A DNA stretch of 7,858 nucleotides, taken from contig CALIIP010000076.1 of NCBI GenBank assembly GCA_938018045.1, positions 1 through 7,858 on the forward strand. The letters run 5' to 3'. The stretch's first letter is position 1. Each line of letters opens with the position of its first letter. A model generated the notes under the pieces. It was not told the origin of the DNA. It saw only the letters and a list, made by a program, of their open reading frames with translations, and did not search any database. Of the stretch, positions 6,342 to 7,858 are shown in pieces. Source of the stretch: an uncultured Flavobacteriaceae bacterium (GTDB taxonomy: Bacteria; Bacteroidota; Bacteroidia; Flavobacteriales; Flavobacteriaceae). A program made the translations under genes and the position numbers.

Positions 6342-7043
6342 ATGAACATTGCGCTCTTAGGATATGGGAAAATGGGAAAAGCAATTGAAAAAATTGCTTT
6401 AAGTCGTGGTCATAAAATCGTTTTAAAGGTTGATGCCAATACTACTTCTTATGATATTTCAATTGCAGATATTGCCATTGATTTTAGCACACCAACAGTA
6501 GCATTTAAAAACATCAGTAATAGCATCAATAATAATATTCCTATTATTTCTGGAACAACTGGTTGGTATAAAGATTATGATAAAGTGGCTAAACTTTGTA
6601 AAGAAAATAACACTGCATTTATTGCCGCAACAAATTTTAGCTTAGGCGTGAATGTTTTCTTTGAACTCAACAAAAATTTAGCCAAAATGATGGCAAGTTT
6701 AAAAGAATACGATTGTTCGATTGAAGAAATTCATCACACAGAAAAATTAGACGCTCCAAGCGGAACAGCAATTACACTTGCTGAAGGTATCATTAAAAAT
6801 ACTGATAAAAAAGAATGGAGTTTAAATGTAACAAATAGTGAAGATTCGCTACCAATACTAGCGAAAAGGATTCCTAATATTACAGGAATTCATGCAATAA
6901 AATACACATCATCAATAGATACATTAGAAATCAAACATACTGCTAACAATAGAGAGGGCTACGCATTAGGTGCCGTTATTGCTGCAGAATGGTTACTTGG
7001 CAAAAAAGGGGTGTATACAATGAAAGATGTTTTAGGTATCTAA
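6342..7043 (+). CDS. dapB: 4-hydroxy-tetrahydrodipicolinate reductase
   Basis: DapB reduces the dihydrodipicolinate-forming intermediate with NAD(P)H in the diaminopimelate pathway, supplying lysine and the cross-linking residue of peptidoglycan; it acts in the cytoplasm as a tetramer. Seen in the 233 residues: the Rossmann loop GYGKMG (7-12), the nucleotide-contact motif SGTTGW (70-75), TNFSLGVN (97-104), and the substrate signature EIHHTEKLDAPSGTA (129-143). In this signature H131 and K135 correspond to the E. coli catalytic H159 and K163, and S140-G141-T142 bind the substrate carboxylate. The protein is shorter than E. coli DapB (about 273), as is usual in Bacteroidota, with no catalytic element lost. 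It starts seven bases after the DUF5683 stop and has no promoter of its own that I can see, so it depends on the upstream operon. Confidence 0.95.
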   Translation: MNIALLGYGKMGKAIEKIALSRGHKIVLKVDANTTSYDISIADIAIDFSTPTVAFKNISNSINNNIPIISGTTGWYKDYDKVAKLCKENNTAFIAATNFSLGVNVFFELNKNLAKMMASLKEYDCSIEEIHHTEKLDAPSGTAITLAEGIIKNTDKKEWSLNVTNSEDSLPILAKRIPNITGIHAIKYTSSIDTLEIKHTANNREGYALGAVIAAEWLLGKKGVYTMKDVLGI

Positions 7044-7054
7044 AAATAAAAAAT

Positions 7055-7858
7055 ATGACAGTAAATCAGTGGATAATATTCATTTTAATTGTACAAGTAA
7101 TCCATTTTTTAGGAACTTGGAAATTGTATATAAAAGCAGGAAGAAAAGCATGGGAAGCAGCAATTCCGTTTTATAATGCATTTGTTTTGATGAAAATTAT
7201 CAATCGTCCAATTTGGTGGGTGATAATACTTTTTCTTCCGATTGTAAACCTATTTATGTTTCCAATTATTTGGATTGAAACTATCAGAAGTTTTGGCAAA
7301 AAATCTCGAATAGACAGTGCATTGGTAATCCTTACACTTGGTTTTTATATTTATTATATCAATTATTTTACTGATGTTGAATACGTAAAAGAAAGAAGTT
7401 TAAAACCAAATAGTAACTTAGGAGAATGGATAAGTTCTATCGCATTTGCTATAATAGCCGCGACTACAGTACATACGTATGTAATGCAACCTTATACAAT
7501 ACCTTCATCTTCTTTAGAAAAATCATTGTTGATTGGTGATTTCTTATTTGTAAGTAAGTTTCATTATGGCGCACGTGTTCCGATGACAACTATTGCATTA
7601 CCAATGGTACACGATACAATTCCTGCAATTCCTGTTCCATTTACAAAAGTAAAACTAACTAAAAAATTCAAATCATATTTGTTTAGTGATAATTTTGAGA
7701 AAAAAAGCACCTCATTACTGAATAAACTTCAGTTACCATATATGAGAATTCCTGGCTTTGAGAAAATAAAACGTAACGAAATTGTCGTTTTTAATCAGCC
7801 AGCAGATACGTTGCTTGACATGAATGATTTTCAGCCAGACAGAAATTATTATAAACCT
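7055..7858 (+). CDS. lepB: Signal peptidase I with N-terminal DUF5684-like membrane domain, partial
   Basis: ATG at 7055, 11 bases after the dapB stop, opens a frame that stays open for 268 codons to the right edge. Signal peptidase I cuts signal peptides from exported proteins at the outer face of the inner membrane. The catalytic serine is S153 in IPSSSLEKSL (149-158), standing where PSGSM occurs in other bacteria, followed by GDFLFVSKFHYGARVPMT (161-178). KRNEIVVFNQPAD near the end is the strand preceding the catalytic lysine; the lysine box itself (usually Y-x-K-R) lies beyond the window. The N-terminal 120 residues are an extra membrane region with hydrophobic segments near 5-22, 51-74 and 88-105. 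It contains AGRKAWEAAIPFYNAF, resembling DUF5684. A fourth segment (125-144) anchors the protease domain. The gap of about 50 residues between the YGARVP box and the IVVF strand reflects an insertion usual in Bacteroidota enzymes. Confidence 0.93.
   Translation, partial: MTVNQWIIFILIVQVIHFLGTWKLYIKAGRKAWEAAIPFYNAFVLMKIINRPIWWVIILFLPIVNLFMFPIIWIETIRSFGKKSRIDSALVILTLGFYIYYINYFTDVEYVKERSLKPNSNLGEWISSIAFAIIAATTVHTYVMQPYTIPSSSLEKSLLIGDFLFVSKFHYGARVPMTTIALPMVHDTIPAIPVPFTKVKLTKKFKSYLFSDNFEKKSTSLLNKLQLPYMRIPGFEKIKRNEIVVFNQPADTLLDMNDFQPDRNYYKP

Noticed and set aside
7470..7483. Perfect 14-base palindrome TACATACGTATGTA in lepB
   Set aside because: A palindrome of this length is expected roughly once per two windows of this size by chance, it lies within coding sequence, and no second copy is seen.
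7570..7585. Second CACGTG-centred site in lepB as a parS candidate
   Set aside because: The flanks are not the inverted arms of parS, and the stretch encodes the conserved YGARVP motif.
1..7858. CRISPR array, mobile element, RNA gene or defence system
   Set aside because: No regularly spaced direct repeats, transposase or recombinase motifs, tRNA-like cloverleaf or rRNA sequence were seen. Every long open frame is accounted for by a housekeeping or hypothetical gene.

Overview
The window is AT-rich (roughly one third G+C by eye) and comes from a member of the Bacteroidota, most likely a marine Flavobacteriaceae. The support is: two promoters matching the Bacteroidota consensus (TTG, about 19 bp, TAnnTTTG), almost no Shine-Dalgarno sequences, a DUF2851 protein and a DUF5683 protein (families typical of this phylum), and the gene order parA-parB-DUF5683-dapB-lepB, which is well known in Flavobacteriia. 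No genus can be named from this sequence alone.

Layout. Positions 1-1591 hold a leftward unit: a consensus promoter at 1563-1591, a small unrecognised lipoprotein gene (955-1551) and, 19 bp further on, a DUF2851 gene (935 to 1) that runs off the left edge. From 1662 everything reads rightward. A nitroreductase-family flavoprotein gene (1662-2291) ends in a GC-rich hairpin. Then comes pepD (2435-3886), a cytosolic M20 dipeptidase with its own consensus promoter, also followed by a hairpin of the same sequence family. From 4123 to the right edge runs a tight operon: parA, parB, a DUF5683 envelope protein that starts at TTG, dapB and the first 268 codons of lepB. Successive junctions are a 1-base overlap and then gaps of 2, 7 and 11 bases.

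How the genes work together. The operon joins chromosome segregation (ParA/ParB), a lysine/diaminopimelate step that feeds peptidoglycan precursors (DapB), and the export machinery (signal peptidase I). This is a growth and division housekeeping set. PepD and the nitroreductase are independent metabolic genes. The lipoprotein and DUF2851 genes are probably co-transcribed, but neither has a known function.

I see no CRISPR array, transposase, phage gene, tRNA, rRNA, toxin-antitoxin pair or defence system. This is mainly conserved chromosome. The items most worth a second look are the two related GC-rich hairpins flanking pepD, three helically spaced TAACA repeats upstream of the parA promoter candidate, the TTG start of the DUF5683 gene, and the DUF5684-like membrane domain fused to signal peptidase I.
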